Shown: in pieces, positions 1-8,040 of the stretch
Numbering within the stretch: the stretch's first letter is position 1
How the letters are laid out: every line of letters starts with the position of its first letter
Origin: a virus
DNA length: 42,347 bases
Reading direction: 5' to 3' (one strand)
IMG/VR virus record: IMGVR_UViG_3300017963_000411
Location: 1-42,347 of that record
Translations under genes and position numbers: made by a program
Notes under the pieces: generated by a model
Database searches by the model: none
What the model saw: the letters and a program-made list of their open reading frames with translations, nothing else
What the model was told of the DNA's origin: nothing

Positions 1-432
1 AACGGCCGTCAACACATCTTCAAGCGCCTGAATCGACGCGGCAAGCGCGGTCATGGTTGTATTTTTGTCCGTATCGAACGATTCGGTTACGTCTGTCCCG
101 TTGACGGTTACGACGATATCGCCGGCCGTATAAGTTCCCGCGTCGTCTGTAACGACGACAACGTCATTAACGACCGTATCTTCAAACATTTGGGCGACGG
201 CATCGCCGCCGGCATCGGGAATGCCAATAATATGTAATGGATTTGATCCGACTTTTATTAATGTATCGATTACGCCATTATCGGCGACGGCTTCCGAATA
301 GCTACCAGCGACGAAAGATTTTCCTTGATGTATACGGGAATGTGGTTCAAGAATAACGCGGCCGGATTTTGTTAAAGGATCAACTATCGAATCAACGATC
401 GGACTTCCTGTTTTTACTGAATCAACGCCCAT
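1..432 (-). CDS. Head decoration protein, N-terminal part (runs off left end)
   Basis: The first 144 codons are visible; the gene is cut by the window edge. Start is the ATG at 432, with SD AAAAGGGG about 7 nt upstream. Residues 1-90 form an unrecognised N-terminal domain containing EPHSRIHQGKSFV; residues 98-144 begin an Ig-like domain (YTAGDIVVTVNGTDVTESF). The gene lies between the head morphogenesis gene and, across the contig break, the major capsid gene, the usual place for a capsid decoration or cement protein. The DNA encoding residues 98-138 is repeated at the right end of the window, so this is either the 5' part of the gene at 41767-42347 or a paralogue of it. The virion role is inferred from position and domain type. 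An intrinsic terminator sits just upstream. Confidence 0.6.
   Translation of the reverse strand, partial: MGVDSVKTGSPIVDSIVDPLTKSGRVILEPHSRIHQGKSFVAGSYSEAVADNGVIDTLIKVGSNPLHIIGIPDAGGDAVAQMFEDTVVNDVVVVTDDAGTYTAGDIVVTVNGTDVTESFDTDKNTTMTALAASIQALEDVLTAV
21..143. repeat. Direct repeat, left copy (partner at 42225-42347)
   Basis: Bases 21-123 are identical to 42225-42327 (103 bp). Bases 124-143 match 42328-42347 with four mismatches. Bases 1-20 diverge from the corresponding right-end bases although the reading frame stays homologous (ALEDVLTAV against ALATVSTAA). Because the flanks differ, this is not a simple overlap of a circular contig; it looks like two recently duplicated in-frame copies of an Ig-like domain. 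Confidence 0.9.
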
Positions 433-451
433 ATTTTAACCCCTTTTCAAT

Positions 452-485
452 AAAAAAGCCCGGGACCTTGTAAGGTCAACCGGGC
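452..485 (-). terminator. Intrinsic terminator upstream of decoration/capsid genes
   Basis: On the minus strand a stem of GCCCGG/CCGGGC (458-463 with 480-485), extended inside by GACCTT/AAGGTC, is followed directly by six T (457-452). It lies only about 10 bases before the SD of the gene starting at 432, so it separates portal/head morphogenesis transcription from decoration/capsid transcription. A second imperfect GC-rich hairpin (494-500 with 505-513) precedes it. Confidence 0.8.
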
Positions 486-620
486 GTTAAACTACCGGGA
501 TGTGTCCCCGGGTTTATGTCGCTTCCTGTTAAGAAATCTAAACAATTTTTTTTAAAAAAGCAAATTATTTCCTCAAAGATTCCTTAACTATTCTTTGCTT
601 CCTTCAAAAATCCCTATTTA

Positions 621-794
621 TCACCTCCCCTTTAATGAAAAAGGTTCGTTCTGTTTTTGGCGAATTTCTACGCCATGGGTCCCGATTCCGCCGTCCCTGA
701 AATTGAATGTAAATATTATTTGACCGGTAAACTTCATACCGGCGTATTTTGCTAAATATACGACGACCTTTTCGGCAAGGTCCTTTAATGTCAT
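621..794 (-). CDS. Small hypothetical protein (57 aa)
   Basis: An ORF of 57 codons starts at the ATG at 794, with GGGG nine bases upstream, immediately after the preceding gene ends at 807. It begins MTLKDLAEKVVVYLAKYAG, likely one short helix followed by a beta-rich tail ending KGR. No family is recognised. Its tight spacing and own SD support translation. The last codons read GGGGAGGTGA, which itself looks like a very strong SD, but no good start codon follows; the 188 nt from here to the start at 432 contain only the hairpin and terminator. Confidence 0.6.
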   Translation of the reverse strand: MTLKDLAEKVVVYLAKYAGMKFTGQIIFTFNFRDGGIGTHGVEIRQKQNEPFSLKGR

Positions 795-806
795 GTATTC
801 CCCGCG

Positions 807-1022
807 TTAAGCTTGTTCGAACTGTATTCCGTGATCCCCCGGAAACGGCTTTCTATGGTCATTTTCGCCCGAATCGATTTCGTCCGGGATTCCGTCCGGG
901 AAAGCTTCGCAATAATTAAAAATATCCGGTTCGATTTCCGGTTCTTCCTGAATTTCCTTTAATCCCAAATAATGTTTACAATTAAAACAAGCGTTCATAT
1001 TCGGTGGCAAGTATGAACCCAT
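807..1022 (-). CDS. Small cysteine-containing phage protein (71 aa)
   Basis: The start overlaps the stop of the upstream gene (TAATG at 1020-1024), so the two are translationally coupled. The protein has CFNCKHY near residue 12, a later Cys in [11 protein letters not shown], and ends [15 protein letters not shown]. Small proteins with this CxxC and (C)EAFPDGIP...PGD.GI.F pattern are common next to phage head genes, and the Cys/His pattern suggests a bound metal. Its function is not known to me; a role in head assembly is only suggested by position. Confidence 0.8.
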   Translation of the reverse strand: MGSYLPPNMNACFNCKHYLGLKEIQEEPEIEPDIFNYCEAFPDGIPDEIDSGENDHRKPFPGDHGIQFEQA

Positions 1023-2755
1023 TATAAACCCCCGCTTAATATTTTATCGAAAAAATCGGTCATGTCTTTTGGTAACGCTTTTGTTTCCGAATAATACGGA
1101 CTTGTATAATGCGAAAAAGATTCGGTAAAAAATTCGATACTTTTTTTACCGCCGTAATCCGATACATTTTGGCGGCGCCAAGCCCGATCGTATTTCGCTT
1201 TTAATTTTAACCATTCCGAATTTTGTTCGATTCCATATTTACCTTGTAAAATATGGGCGTATTCATGTCGAACAACTATTCGTCTATGATCTTCTTTTTT
1301 TATCCAATCCCAAGGCCGATTCATTCTTTTTTCCCAATCTTCTATATTTTTCCAAGCTTTCGCCGACCATTCATTTGAAAATGAAATACTTGCCCGCATG
1401 GAATCCCTAAAACCGGCATGGGCGCGGCCCCGAACTGCTTTTGTTACATAGAATTTATTTACTTTCGGAAGGCCCAATTTTGGATATGCCGCCTTGAATC
1501 TTTCCATTTCATCAAATATAATTTTGAATTTTTCAAGTGCCGCGGCTTGGGAAATTTTACCGCCCCAAGTTCGGCCGCCCGAATATTCAACTGAATTGGC
1601 GATATCATTATATTTTATATAAGCTTCTATGTCGTCGAACTTTTTAACGTCGGCCGCTGTTTTTATTTCTTCGGATTTTTTCGCGGCCGCCTTTGGTTTT
1701 CGTGTCTGAACTACGGCCCGGGATATGACGCCGACGGCTGTTATTGGATCGACGACGGCGACTTCGTCGCTTAATAGGTCCCCGAAAACCGGTTCGGCGA
1801 CGCAACGACATTGATAGTCTTCCCCCGGGTGTCCGGTATCAAGCGGCGGTTTGTCCCAACGGAATTTTTTTCCTTCCTTGGTCCTGTGGCTTTGCCGGAC
1901 GCGTTCGTCAAGGGACGTTCGCCAAATATATTCTTGAATCCCAAGCGCGGTTTGGCGGCGTTCTGTCAATTGACCGTTAAGCTTGGCGACTTGATCCCGG
2001 GCGATCAATTTAGCCCGGGCGCGGGTCGTCCCGAATTGTCCTTCGACCTGTTTTCGGATCGTTTCGGCCCGCTGACCTTGTTTAATTCCGCGCTGGACCA
2101 TGCCTTCAATGTCGGTTACGGCCTTATCCTGTATCGATTTAATAAGCGCGACATTTTCTTTTGAAAAGGAAGTAACAACGTCGTTCAACCAAGGTTCCCG
2201 GGCGAACGGATCGACGCCAACGGTTCCCCGCATTACTTTACGCCATTGGTTATCGTTCCAATCGCTTGTAAACTGGCCGACGTTCAAAGTCATTGTCGGC
2301 GGATCAAAAGGCGGCGTATTAGTAATCGAAGTATTAAGGGAATCGATCAAGCGTCCGGCTTCGTCGGACCAACCGTCGGCCCGGGCCGAATCCGCGATCG
2401 TCAATTCATATTGTTTAACAAGATCATCTAAAAAAGGGAATAAAATTTGACGCGTTTTATTTTCGATATTCTTTACGAAATCGAATAATTCCCGCTTGTA
2501 AAATAATTCAACCGGCGTCGGAAATAACCACTTCGGCGGCCGGCCGATCTTTTTTCCGGTTTTTCCTAATTGGGCGCGATAACGAATAATTTTATTTTTG
2601 AAAAATTCTGATTGGTCCGAACGGGATTGACTTATTTTAATTGCGGCGCCTTGTTTGGCCGCTTTCGATTTCGCTTGGGGACCAAGGTAACAAAAACCAC
2701 TTTTCCCGAATTTATAACCTTTTATCCCGTTACGCGTACAACGCATTACGGGCAT
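1022..2755 (-). CDS. Head morphogenesis protein (SPP1 gp7 / Mu gpF-like) fused to HEXXH metallopeptidase-like domain
   Basis: This 577-residue protein shows three parts. Residues 1-40 ([20 protein letters not shown], then YLGP, AKKQGAAI-like) resemble a small phage module often found alone. Residues of roughly 240-325 form the Mu F-like/SPP1 gp7 minor head domain, with [25 protein letters not shown] and PGEDYQCRC. The C-terminal 180 residues carry HEYAH at 497-501, a zinc-metallopeptidase HEXXH signature, followed about 45 residues later by [10 protein letters not shown], whose Glu541 or Glu545 could be the third ligand. The gene follows the portal (stop at 2757) with SD GGAAGGCGG. The minor head role is well supported; peptidase activity is inference. 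No separate prohead protease or scaffold gene is visible in the window. Confidence 0.88.
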   Translation of the reverse strand: MPVMRCTRNGIKGYKFGKSGFCYLGPQAKSKAAKQGAAIKISQSRSDQSEFFKNKIIRYRAQLGKTGKKIGRPPKWLFPTPVELFYKRELFDFVKNIENKTRQILFPFLDDLVKQYELTIADSARADGWSDEAGRLIDSLNTSITNTPPFDPPTMTLNVGQFTSDWNDNQWRKVMRGTVGVDPFAREPWLNDVVTSFSKENVALIKSIQDKAVTDIEGMVQRGIKQGQRAETIRKQVEGQFGTTRARAKLIARDQVAKLNGQLTERRQTALGIQEYIWRTSLDERVRQSHRTKEGKKFRWDKPPLDTGHPGEDYQCRCVAEPVFGDLLSDEVAVVDPITAVGVISRAVVQTRKPKAAAKKSEEIKTAADVKKFDDIEAYIKYNDIANSVEYSGGRTWGGKISQAAALEKFKIIFDEMERFKAAYPKLGLPKVNKFYVTKAVRGRAHAGFRDSMRASISFSNEWSAKAWKNIEDWEKRMNRPWDWIKKEDHRRIVVRHEYAHILQGKYGIEQNSEWLKLKAKYDRAWRRQNVSDYGGKKSIEFFTESFSHYTSPYYSETKALPKDMTDFFDKILSGGL

Positions 2756-2756
2756 A

Positions 2757-4133
2757 TTAACCGCCTTCCCCTGTTGTTGGCGTCGGCGGCGGTTCCGTCC
2801 CTTCGTCCGGTTCTGGTTCTGGCTCCATTGTCCGAAGTTCCGTATTGATTTCGGTTTCCGTTGAATATCTGTCCCCGCCGAATCTTGATAACGCGACTTC
2901 GTCCGCGGTTAGGACCCCGGATTCGATATAAATTTTATCCGTTTCGGCTTGATTCTTCCTGACTTCCGAAGCTTCCTTTTCGTCCATTTGCCAAAGCGAA
3001 TTATATTTAATCGACCAATCTTCCGGTTTTTCGCCTTTGTAGTCTGCGGATTTTAGAATTAACGAAATGATCCGTTCGTCGACCGATAATAATTTTTCTT
3101 CCTGTTCGGACGCGATATTATCATACCATAATTGTATATCACTTTCACCGGTCGCGGATAATCCCTTCGGTGATTGACCCATTAATAAAGTCATTGGGAT
3201 ACCGGTAACGGCCGAAAGATACTTTTGAAACTCTTGTAATATTTGGGCGATCCCGGCAACCGACGACGCCCGCTTTTCGAACTTTTCCCGGGCGTCTAAA
3301 AGCATTGTATTTATTGCATGGCGGGACAAATCCAATAATTCGATTCGTCTTTTGACAAAGTCTTCCTGTCCGGCTGCGATCATTTCTTGTAAATTTTCGA
3401 TTGTTAAAACGGCCGTTTCGAATGAATCCATTACGTTACGGACCGCGCCATTTATAGAACATAAATCCCGCAATTGGCTGTATGCTGATTGAAGGACGGA
3501 AAGACCCCAATTATTATTCCGGCGTTTTTCAGAATCCGGAAGATCGATTCCGTCAATTAATACGACCCGGGACCGGTGTACCTTGAATTGTGTTCCTAAC
3601 TTTGTTTCCCTTGACGGCGAAACGGTAAACGTTATCAATTCGCCGTATGTATCGGAATTCATATCCCGATCGATTCCGGAAGTTCGATCGACGCGGAATC
3701 GTTGATAAACTTTTATTCCTTCGAAAACTTTTATATTGTTTTCGTTCAATGGTTGTTCCAAGGAATTTTCGTCCGTATTCCCATCGTCGATTATCATTAC
3801 GCCAATGGCGCCCCCGTAAACCTTTGACCAACGTAACATATTTCGAACGGCCGAATTGAATTTCCGCTTTTTGTAATAATCTAAAACGTCGCCGGAAGAA
3901 TCGCCTTCGACGACGAATCCTTTTCGTGTCATTTCTTTTACGGGAAGATCAATTATCCGTTTAGCGAATCCGTCTTGTTCGTACATTGAAATCATTTCGC
4001 TTTCGGATAATAGGTAATCCCGGACATAGTACGTACTTTTTGTTTTATCCCGCCCGGTAACGCCCATTCCCGTTAAAAGGTTTGTCCAACCGTCAAAAAC
4101 CTTTTTTTTCAATAGCTTCATTGTATCGGCCAT
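2757..4133 (-). CDS. Portal protein (DUF1073 / HI1409 type)
   Basis: The 458-residue protein begins with an LKKKVFDGWTNLLTGMG segment and has the family pattern YYVRDYLLSESEMISMYEQD, IIDLPVKEMTRKGF and RWSKVYGGAIGVMIIDDG, then SAYSQLRDLCSINGAVRN and TGIPMTLLMGQSPKGLSATG. These are typical of DUF1073-type portals, which form the dodecameric DNA channel at one capsid vertex and dock the terminase. The C-terminus is proline/glutamate-rich (EPEPEPDEGTEPPPTP) and probably disordered. Start is the ATG at 4133 with SD GGGG. It sits directly between large terminase and head morphogenesis genes, the canonical order. Confidence 0.92.
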   Translation of the reverse strand: MADTMKLLKKKVFDGWTNLLTGMGVTGRDKTKSTYYVRDYLLSESEMISMYEQDGFAKRIIDLPVKEMTRKGFVVEGDSSGDVLDYYKKRKFNSAVRNMLRWSKVYGGAIGVMIIDDGNTDENSLEQPLNENNIKVFEGIKVYQRFRVDRTSGIDRDMNSDTYGELITFTVSPSRETKLGTQFKVHRSRVVLIDGIDLPDSEKRRNNNWGLSVLQSAYSQLRDLCSINGAVRNVMDSFETAVLTIENLQEMIAAGQEDFVKRRIELLDLSRHAINTMLLDAREKFEKRASSVAGIAQILQEFQKYLSAVTGIPMTLLMGQSPKGLSATGESDIQLWYDNIASEQEEKLLSVDERIISLILKSADYKGEKPEDWSIKYNSLWQMDEKEASEVRKNQAETDKIYIESGVLTADEVALSRFGGDRYSTETEINTELRTMEPEPEPDEGTEPPPTPTTGEGG

Positions 4134-4141
4134 AAAAACCC

Positions 4142-4393
4142 CTAATGTGTTAATTTATAATAAAAAATTGTGTCGTTTAACGATATTTTTTTTCTATGGG
4201 AAAATTCGTATTTTTCAACGCGGGCGGCGACAATTACTTGTTTCAATCCTAACGGTTCGCGGCGCGGGTCCGTCAGAACGTCGAAACCTTTTGGTAATTG
4301 TTCATGCAGTATTCGGCGCCCGTCACAATATCCGCCTACAAACTCGATTAAATACCTTGAACCCTTTTCCATATCCTTAAAATATATCTTCAA
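4142..4393 (-). CDS. Hypothetical protein between terminase and portal (83 aa)
   Basis: This small basic protein contains FVGGYCDGRRI followed by a proline-containing stretch, a pattern of short phage proteins of unknown function. The longest reading starts at a TTG (4393) overlapping the terminase stop (TTGA). No SD precedes it, so translational coupling would be needed; the ATG at 4372 (MEKGSRYLIEF) is an alternative with a too-close AAGG. A role cannot be assigned; the position between terminase and portal suggests packaging or head assembly. Confidence 0.7.
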   Translation of the reverse strand: MKIYFKDMEKGSRYLIEFVGGYCDGRRILHEQLPKGFDVLTDPRREPLGLKQVIVAARVEKYEFSHRKKISLNDTIFYYKLTH

Positions 4394-5928
4394 GCAACGG
4401 TTAGCAAATTATAGTCGACGCCCGATAATTTGGCAAAACAAAGCATTAAAGCGTCGGCCCGGTTCGGTGATTTTAACCCCCGCTTTTTCATATCTTCCTT
4501 TTTTTCGATTTGGATTTTTCCGGACCGGGCGAATTTATATTTTGGCTGTGAAAGTTCAATTATTAATCCGGAATCGTTCGGAATCGATATTAATTCGTCA
4601 ACCCGATATTTCATATTATTGTATTTTTGATTATAAACCCGTTGAAATCGGCGCCGCATATCCCACCACATAGCGGCCCGCATATTCAAAAACATTTCTT
4701 GCCAAGGTTTCCCGGGTTCGAAGTTCCCGGCCGGCGGCTTCCCGCCGCTATGTATGCCATGCGGGACAACCGACATTTTCTTTTCTTCCTGATTAATCGC
4801 CCATATTTCACCCTTGACGCCGGCGCCGACGCCGATTGAATCGTAACGCAATAATTTTATTTTATTAAGTTTACAAGTACCATACGCCCGGCGGGTCGTT
4901 TCCGTTGTATTCCCTTCCTTCCAAGCTTCGACCGATTTAACGACGACTCCTTTACGCCATACGAACGAATTTTCGTCGCCGCCTTCGTCCGCAACGTCAA
5001 GGCCGCCGATCTTCAATCCTGAATCTTCCAAGTTAAAATCGACGGCCGCTTGGACCCATTCGGCCGGAATACAAACCATTTCCGTTGACGCGTTATAATC
5101 GATATCGACTTCTTGGGCCAAAATGACCGGGTCCAATTCCCGTTTTTGTTTTTTGTACCAAGCGTCGTCTTTCCGCGGGTCGCTTTTCCAATGGAAAGTA
5201 AAAACCGGGAATATTCCGCCAACGCGTTTATTATAAAATGGATTCCCGGTTCCGTTCGGCGTCGATACGTCGACCCGAACGTCGGAATTGCCGGCCAAGG
5301 AAGCATCGATCTTATCCGGACGCGCGTAAAATGCTGATTCGTCTTTGAAATAAATTGTATTACGACCACCGCGACCGATATTGTCGCCGGATTCGCCTGT
5401 AATTACTGATCCGTTATCTGGATTAATGATCTTCATAAATGGCGCGTGTTCGTCAACGTCGAAACCGAACGGTAAAAATTCCCGTGGCAAGTATCGAAGG
5501 AACATTCGGCCTTTTTCGAAGATCGAATCCGGGTCCCCGATCTTGTCGACTAAATCTTCTTTGCGGGACCCGAAGCCGATTTTTTTTCCCGGCCAGAACA
5601 ACCAAAGCAAAATCGCGAACGCCATATTTAACCATGTCGCGCCCATGTCCCGGGACTTTTCGACGACGCAAGATTGGCCGTCGTCCATTTGCTTTTTAAG
5701 CCAAAGGATATATTCTTCTTGTTTTGGAAAAAGGATAAAAGGAAGTAAAGACGGGTCGCGGCGGGGATCGAATGTTATTCCCCAATCGTTTATAAAATCG
5801 ACGGGGTTATATTTGTAATGAACTACTATCGATTTATAATATGATTCATCCTTCCGGATTCTATCGATTTCGGCGGATCGATTTTTCCAAATAGCGTCGT
5901 AATCTGGATTTTTCCAATTTATTACCAT
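4390..5928 (-). CDS. Terminase large subunit
   Basis: The 512-residue protein is the DNA-packaging motor. It shows a deviant Walker A (EKSRDMGATW, residues 90-99), a Walker B with catalytic acid (TIYFKDE, 191-197) and a coupling motif (STPNG, 222-226). The C-terminal RNase H-like nuclease has Asp311 in GLDVADEGGDEN, Asp363 in RYDSIGVGAG and a final Asp in NRADALML. It hydrolyses ATP to pump DNA through the portal and cuts concatemers. Start is the ATG at 5928, two bases after the upstream stop; no clear SD is seen, consistent with coupling. Length and motifs are complete. Confidence 0.95.
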   Translation of the reverse strand: MVINWKNPDYDAIWKNRSAEIDRIRKDESYYKSIVVHYKYNPVDFINDWGITFDPRRDPSLLPFILFPKQEEYILWLKKQMDDGQSCVVEKSRDMGATWLNMAFAILLWLFWPGKKIGFGSRKEDLVDKIGDPDSIFEKGRMFLRYLPREFLPFGFDVDEHAPFMKIINPDNGSVITGESGDNIGRGGRNTIYFKDESAFYARPDKIDASLAGNSDVRVDVSTPNGTGNPFYNKRVGGIFPVFTFHWKSDPRKDDAWYKKQKRELDPVILAQEVDIDYNASTEMVCIPAEWVQAAVDFNLEDSGLKIGGLDVADEGGDENSFVWRKGVVVKSVEAWKEGNTTETTRRAYGTCKLNKIKLLRYDSIGVGAGVKGEIWAINQEEKKMSVVPHGIHSGGKPPAGNFEPGKPWQEMFLNMRAAMWWDMRRRFQRVYNQKYNNMKYRVDELISIPNDSGLIIELSQPKYKFARSGKIQIEKKEDMKKRGLKSPNRADALMLCFAKLSGVDYNLLTVA

Positions 5929-5931
5929 TTA

Positions 5932-6150
5932 TTAATTTTTTTTCATTATAGACCGGATAAATTCTTGGAAATCGTCCGAATCTTTTATCCCAAGCGTCGC
6001 ACAAATATATAAAATTGTGTATTGATTCATGGTTATTCTAACGTTGAAACGCTTTTGTTTATCAAGGTCTTTTATTAATGTACTTAATCGCATTTCCATT
6101 TTTAAAGCCGTCGAAACTCTGTCAATATATTTTTTTATTTTTTTTATCAT
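5932..6150 (-). CDS. Small basic hypothetical protein (72 aa)
   Basis: The ORF is open back to 6264, but that extension lies on top of the DUF1353 gene. The ATG at 6150 overlaps the DUF1353 stop in the ATGA form and gives a sensible protein starting MIKKIKKYIDRVSTALKMEMRLS, so I use it. The N-terminal half looks like an amphipathic basic helix, then FNVRITMNQYTILYICATLGI and a charged C-terminus. No family is recognised. It directly precedes the large terminase gene and is probably cotranscribed with it. Confidence 0.7.
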   Translation of the reverse strand: MIKKIKKYIDRVSTALKMEMRLSTLIKDLDKQKRFNVRITMNQYTILYICATLGIKDSDDFQEFIRSIMKKN

Positions 6151-6572
6151 GGAGCGACGTACTCTTTTTTCGCATTCTTTGGGTCCGCCGCAAAGCCGGC
6201 GAACTTCCGGACGGCCCGCAAGACATACCAAGCCCGAAGACGGGACATTCCATCGGCTCGACAAACATCATGTAATCTTTGGTCCGCCAATTCCCGGGCC
6301 GACTGTGGAAGATATCCCAATCGCATTAATTGATAAAAAGCGTCGTGTTCAAGCGGTCCCCGCATAAAATTTTTAGTATCGATCGTTAAACCGCTTGGAC
6401 CGTCCCAAGCGTAACCGACGGAAATACATAATATTCCATTTGGCGAATAATCCGGTATTAATTCAATAAACCGTGTCGTTATTCTTTCGTCCGGTCGGAT
6501 TGGAACGACGCTTTTATACGGCTTCGATAATTGATATTTGTATCCTTTTTTATAATAAATTTTATTGTCCAT
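6147..6572 (-). CDS. DUF1353 family protein
   Basis: The protein (141 aa from the ATG at 6572) has the DUF1353 hallmarks GYAWDGPSG, a following TIDTKNFMRGPLEHDAFYQL segment, a HD pair, then ADQRLHDVCRADGM and RAWYVLRAVRKF. The family is widespread in tailed phages, usually near lysis or structural genes, and its biochemical role is not established. The ATG at 6572 overlaps the upstream stop (TAATG) and has a GGGGGG SD; the longer reading to 6713 overlaps the Acb2-like gene in another frame and is rejected. It ends in an ATGA overlap with the next gene. Confidence 0.85.
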   Translation of the reverse strand: MDNKIYYKKGYKYQLSKPYKSVVPIRPDERITTRFIELIPDYSPNGILCISVGYAWDGPSGLTIDTKNFMRGPLEHDAFYQLMRLGYLPQSARELADQRLHDVCRADGMSRLRAWYVLRAVRKFAGFAADPKNAKKEYVAP

Positions 6573-6826
6573 TATTCCCCCCCGACTTCCGGATCGGTTC
6601 CCGGTCCGTTCGTATCGCCCATATATCCGGTCTGCGGCGTCGGAAGTGCGGCCCGGATAAAACAATCCTTTGCCTCTAAAAGTTTCCGAAGGCCAGCGGA
6701 CTTTTCCGCGCAATCGGGCAAACTGTTTTCCATTACGGAAGCGACGGTCGCTATTGGACTACTAACCGCTTGTAATTTTTCCGGTAAATGTGAATACTCA
6801 AAAAATCGCATTATCGGACTTGGCAT
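6572..6826 (-). CDS. Acb2/Tad1-like cyclic nucleotide sponge (anti-CBASS)
   Basis: The 84-residue protein has the pattern FEYSHLPEKLQ (residues 9-19), then SLPDCAEKSAGLRKLLEAKDC followed by FIRAAL. This matches the small helical-hairpin family that includes anti-CBASS Acb2, which assembles into a hexamer that binds and sequesters cyclic di- and trinucleotide signals so that CBASS effectors are not activated. The aromatic of FEY and the LLEAKD segment are the family signature. The C-terminus (GDTNGPGTDPEVGGE) looks disordered. Start ATG at 6826 has SD GGGGG. Its place in the packaging operon suggests middle or late expression. Family call rests on remembered motifs; ligand binding is inference. 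Confidence 0.75.
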   Translation of the reverse strand: MPSPIMRFFEYSHLPEKLQAVSSPIATVASVMENSLPDCAEKSAGLRKLLEAKDCFIRAALPTPQTGYMGDTNGPGTDPEVGGE

Positions 6827-6837
6827 TGGTCCCCCTT

Positions 6838-7473
6838 TTATTTTGGATTTAATTTCGAAAGATAAGCGGCCTTCGCGTCGTCCGGATCGATATTGTCGTC
6901 GATATCAAGGCCGATATGTTTAATATCCTGTTTGGTCTTCCGGACCCAACCTTCAACGACTTCGAACCAAAGTTGAATCGCCCGGACCGATCCTTTTTGG
7001 CCGGCGGATACCAAGGCGGCGAACATATCGTCCGTGAAAACGCGCCAAATACTTTTCTGTGGCTTCCATTCCAAATCTTTAACATGGCGCTTGATCGTTT
7101 GTTCGTGTAATCCGGTCGCTTCGGCAATTTCCCGATTTGACGGCTTCCGGCCTTTTTGTTTGGCCATAAGATCAACCATTGCGTTACGGATTAAAATTTG
7201 GTTGGATTCCCGATCGACCCGGTCCCCGGGCGGCGTCGGCGGCTTTTTCCGCGGTTTTTTCCGCGGCTTTTTTTTTCGAATAGTTTTTGTAGTTCTCGAC
7301 GGCTTCGTCCCGCCGAAAGGCGCTTTTGTCCCGGTTTGATCCTGTTTCGTCCCGCCGGACGCCGATTTCGTTTCGCCGACCGCGGTTTTCGTACCGTTTT
7401 GTATATTGGCCGCCGGCCGGGTTTCCGTATTACGTTTAACGGATTTTTTTAGCTTTTTACGAAATATCGCCAT
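6838..7473 (-). CDS. Terminase small subunit candidate (HTH protein)
   Basis: The 211-residue protein has a disordered N-terminal third of repeated GGTK/GTK units (residues 27-58), a very basic patch (RKKKPRKKPRKKPP), then a helix-turn-helix (SNREIAEATGLHEQTIKRHV) and an alpha-helical C-terminal part with MFAALVSAGQKGSVRAIQLWFE. The segment GSVRAIQLWFEVVEGW resembles the oligomerisation region of small terminases. Its position two genes upstream of the large terminase supports this. Small terminases recognise the packaging start site on DNA and load the motor. No SD is evident at the ATG (7473); the upstream 36-residue ORF overlaps the start, suggesting coupling. Confidence 0.7.
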   Translation of the reverse strand: MAIFRKKLKKSVKRNTETRPAANIQNGTKTAVGETKSASGGTKQDQTGTKAPFGGTKPSRTTKTIRKKKPRKKPRKKPPTPPGDRVDRESNQILIRNAMVDLMAKQKGRKPSNREIAEATGLHEQTIKRHVKDLEWKPQKSIWRVFTDDMFAALVSAGQKGSVRAIQLWFEVVEGWVRKTKQDIKHIGLDIDDNIDPDDAKAAYLSKLNPK

Positions 7474-7559
7474 ATTTTTAATAATTCCCGTCGGATCAAC
7501 CGGGCGCGGCCGTAAAATGTATTTTCAAGCGCCCGTCGATATTCTTTGTTAATCTTCAT
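7449..7559 (-). CDS. Very small basic protein (36 aa)
   Basis: An ORF starts at the ATG at 7559, overlapping the stop of the ParB-like gene in the ATGA form, and ends inside the start of the small terminase gene in another frame. It begins MKINKEYRRALENTFYGRAR and is strongly basic and helical. Both ends interlock with neighbouring genes, which favours real translation, but no homologue is recognised and the SD is weak. Confidence 0.5.
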   Translation of the reverse strand: MKINKEYRRALENTFYGRARLIRRELLKIWRYFVKS

Positions 7560-8008
7560 TTTTTAAATATGTGTCCGCATTCCGGACAAGTTACGGTCGT
7601 ATCGCCTTTTTTTACGGATTCGGTCCCCGGGTCCCGGTGTTCTCCGGGATCGGTCGCCAAACCAAGGTCCGCCGGTTTGAATCCCCAATCAAAAAGGTCT
7701 TCCCGTTCGTAATCGTTCGCCAAGATATCGGAATCCCATTCCCCGGCGGATATATTCGATCGGGCGTTGTATTCCTTCCGTTCTGGACCCGTCAAGGCCC
7801 GGCAAGGGACCCGAACGTCGATTACTTCGTCCCCGCGGCCCATAAGTCGAAGAATCTGTAAACGCTGATTTCCGGCTAATACTGTACCGTCGGCGTCGAC
7901 TGCGGGAATTTCGGCAAGGTCGAATTTTTCAAGGGATTTTCGAAGATCGTTCGCGCCCTTTTCCTTTAATATGCGGGGATTCCCCGGGAACGGGACAAGG
8001 TCCGACAA
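7556..8008 (-). CDS. ParB/Srx-like N-terminal domain protein with C-terminal zinc ribbon
   Basis: The N-terminal half has the ParB-like pattern PFPGNPR, then VLAGNQRLQIL and VPCRALTGPERKEYNARSN. The C-terminus ends CPECGHIFKK, with CPEC as half a zinc ribbon. Proteins of this type occur in phages beside terminase or methyltransferase genes and act as DNA-binding or nuclease-like factors. The first standard start is a TTG at 8008 without SD, but coding similarity extends upstream in frame (KLTWKTEKRKLSDLVPF), which fits the family better. A CTG at 8044, overlapping the upstream stop (CTGA) and preceded by GGGGG at ideal spacing, may be the real start (162 aa). The function is inferred from the fold only. 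Confidence 0.75.
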   Translation of the reverse strand: MSDLVPFPGNPRILKEKGANDLRKSLEKFDLAEIPAVDADGTVLAGNQRLQILRLMGRGDEVIDVRVPCRALTGPERKEYNARSNISAGEWDSDILANDYEREDLFDWGFKPADLGLATDPGEHRDPGTESVKKGDTTVTCPECGHIFKK

Positions 8009-8040
8009 TTTACGCTTTTCAGTCTTCCAAGTTAATTTTT

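Noticed and set aside
6147-6713. Longer DUF1353 start at 6713
   Set aside because: The extension overlaps the Acb2-like gene and lacks family similarity; ATG 6572 has an ideal SD and TAATG junction.
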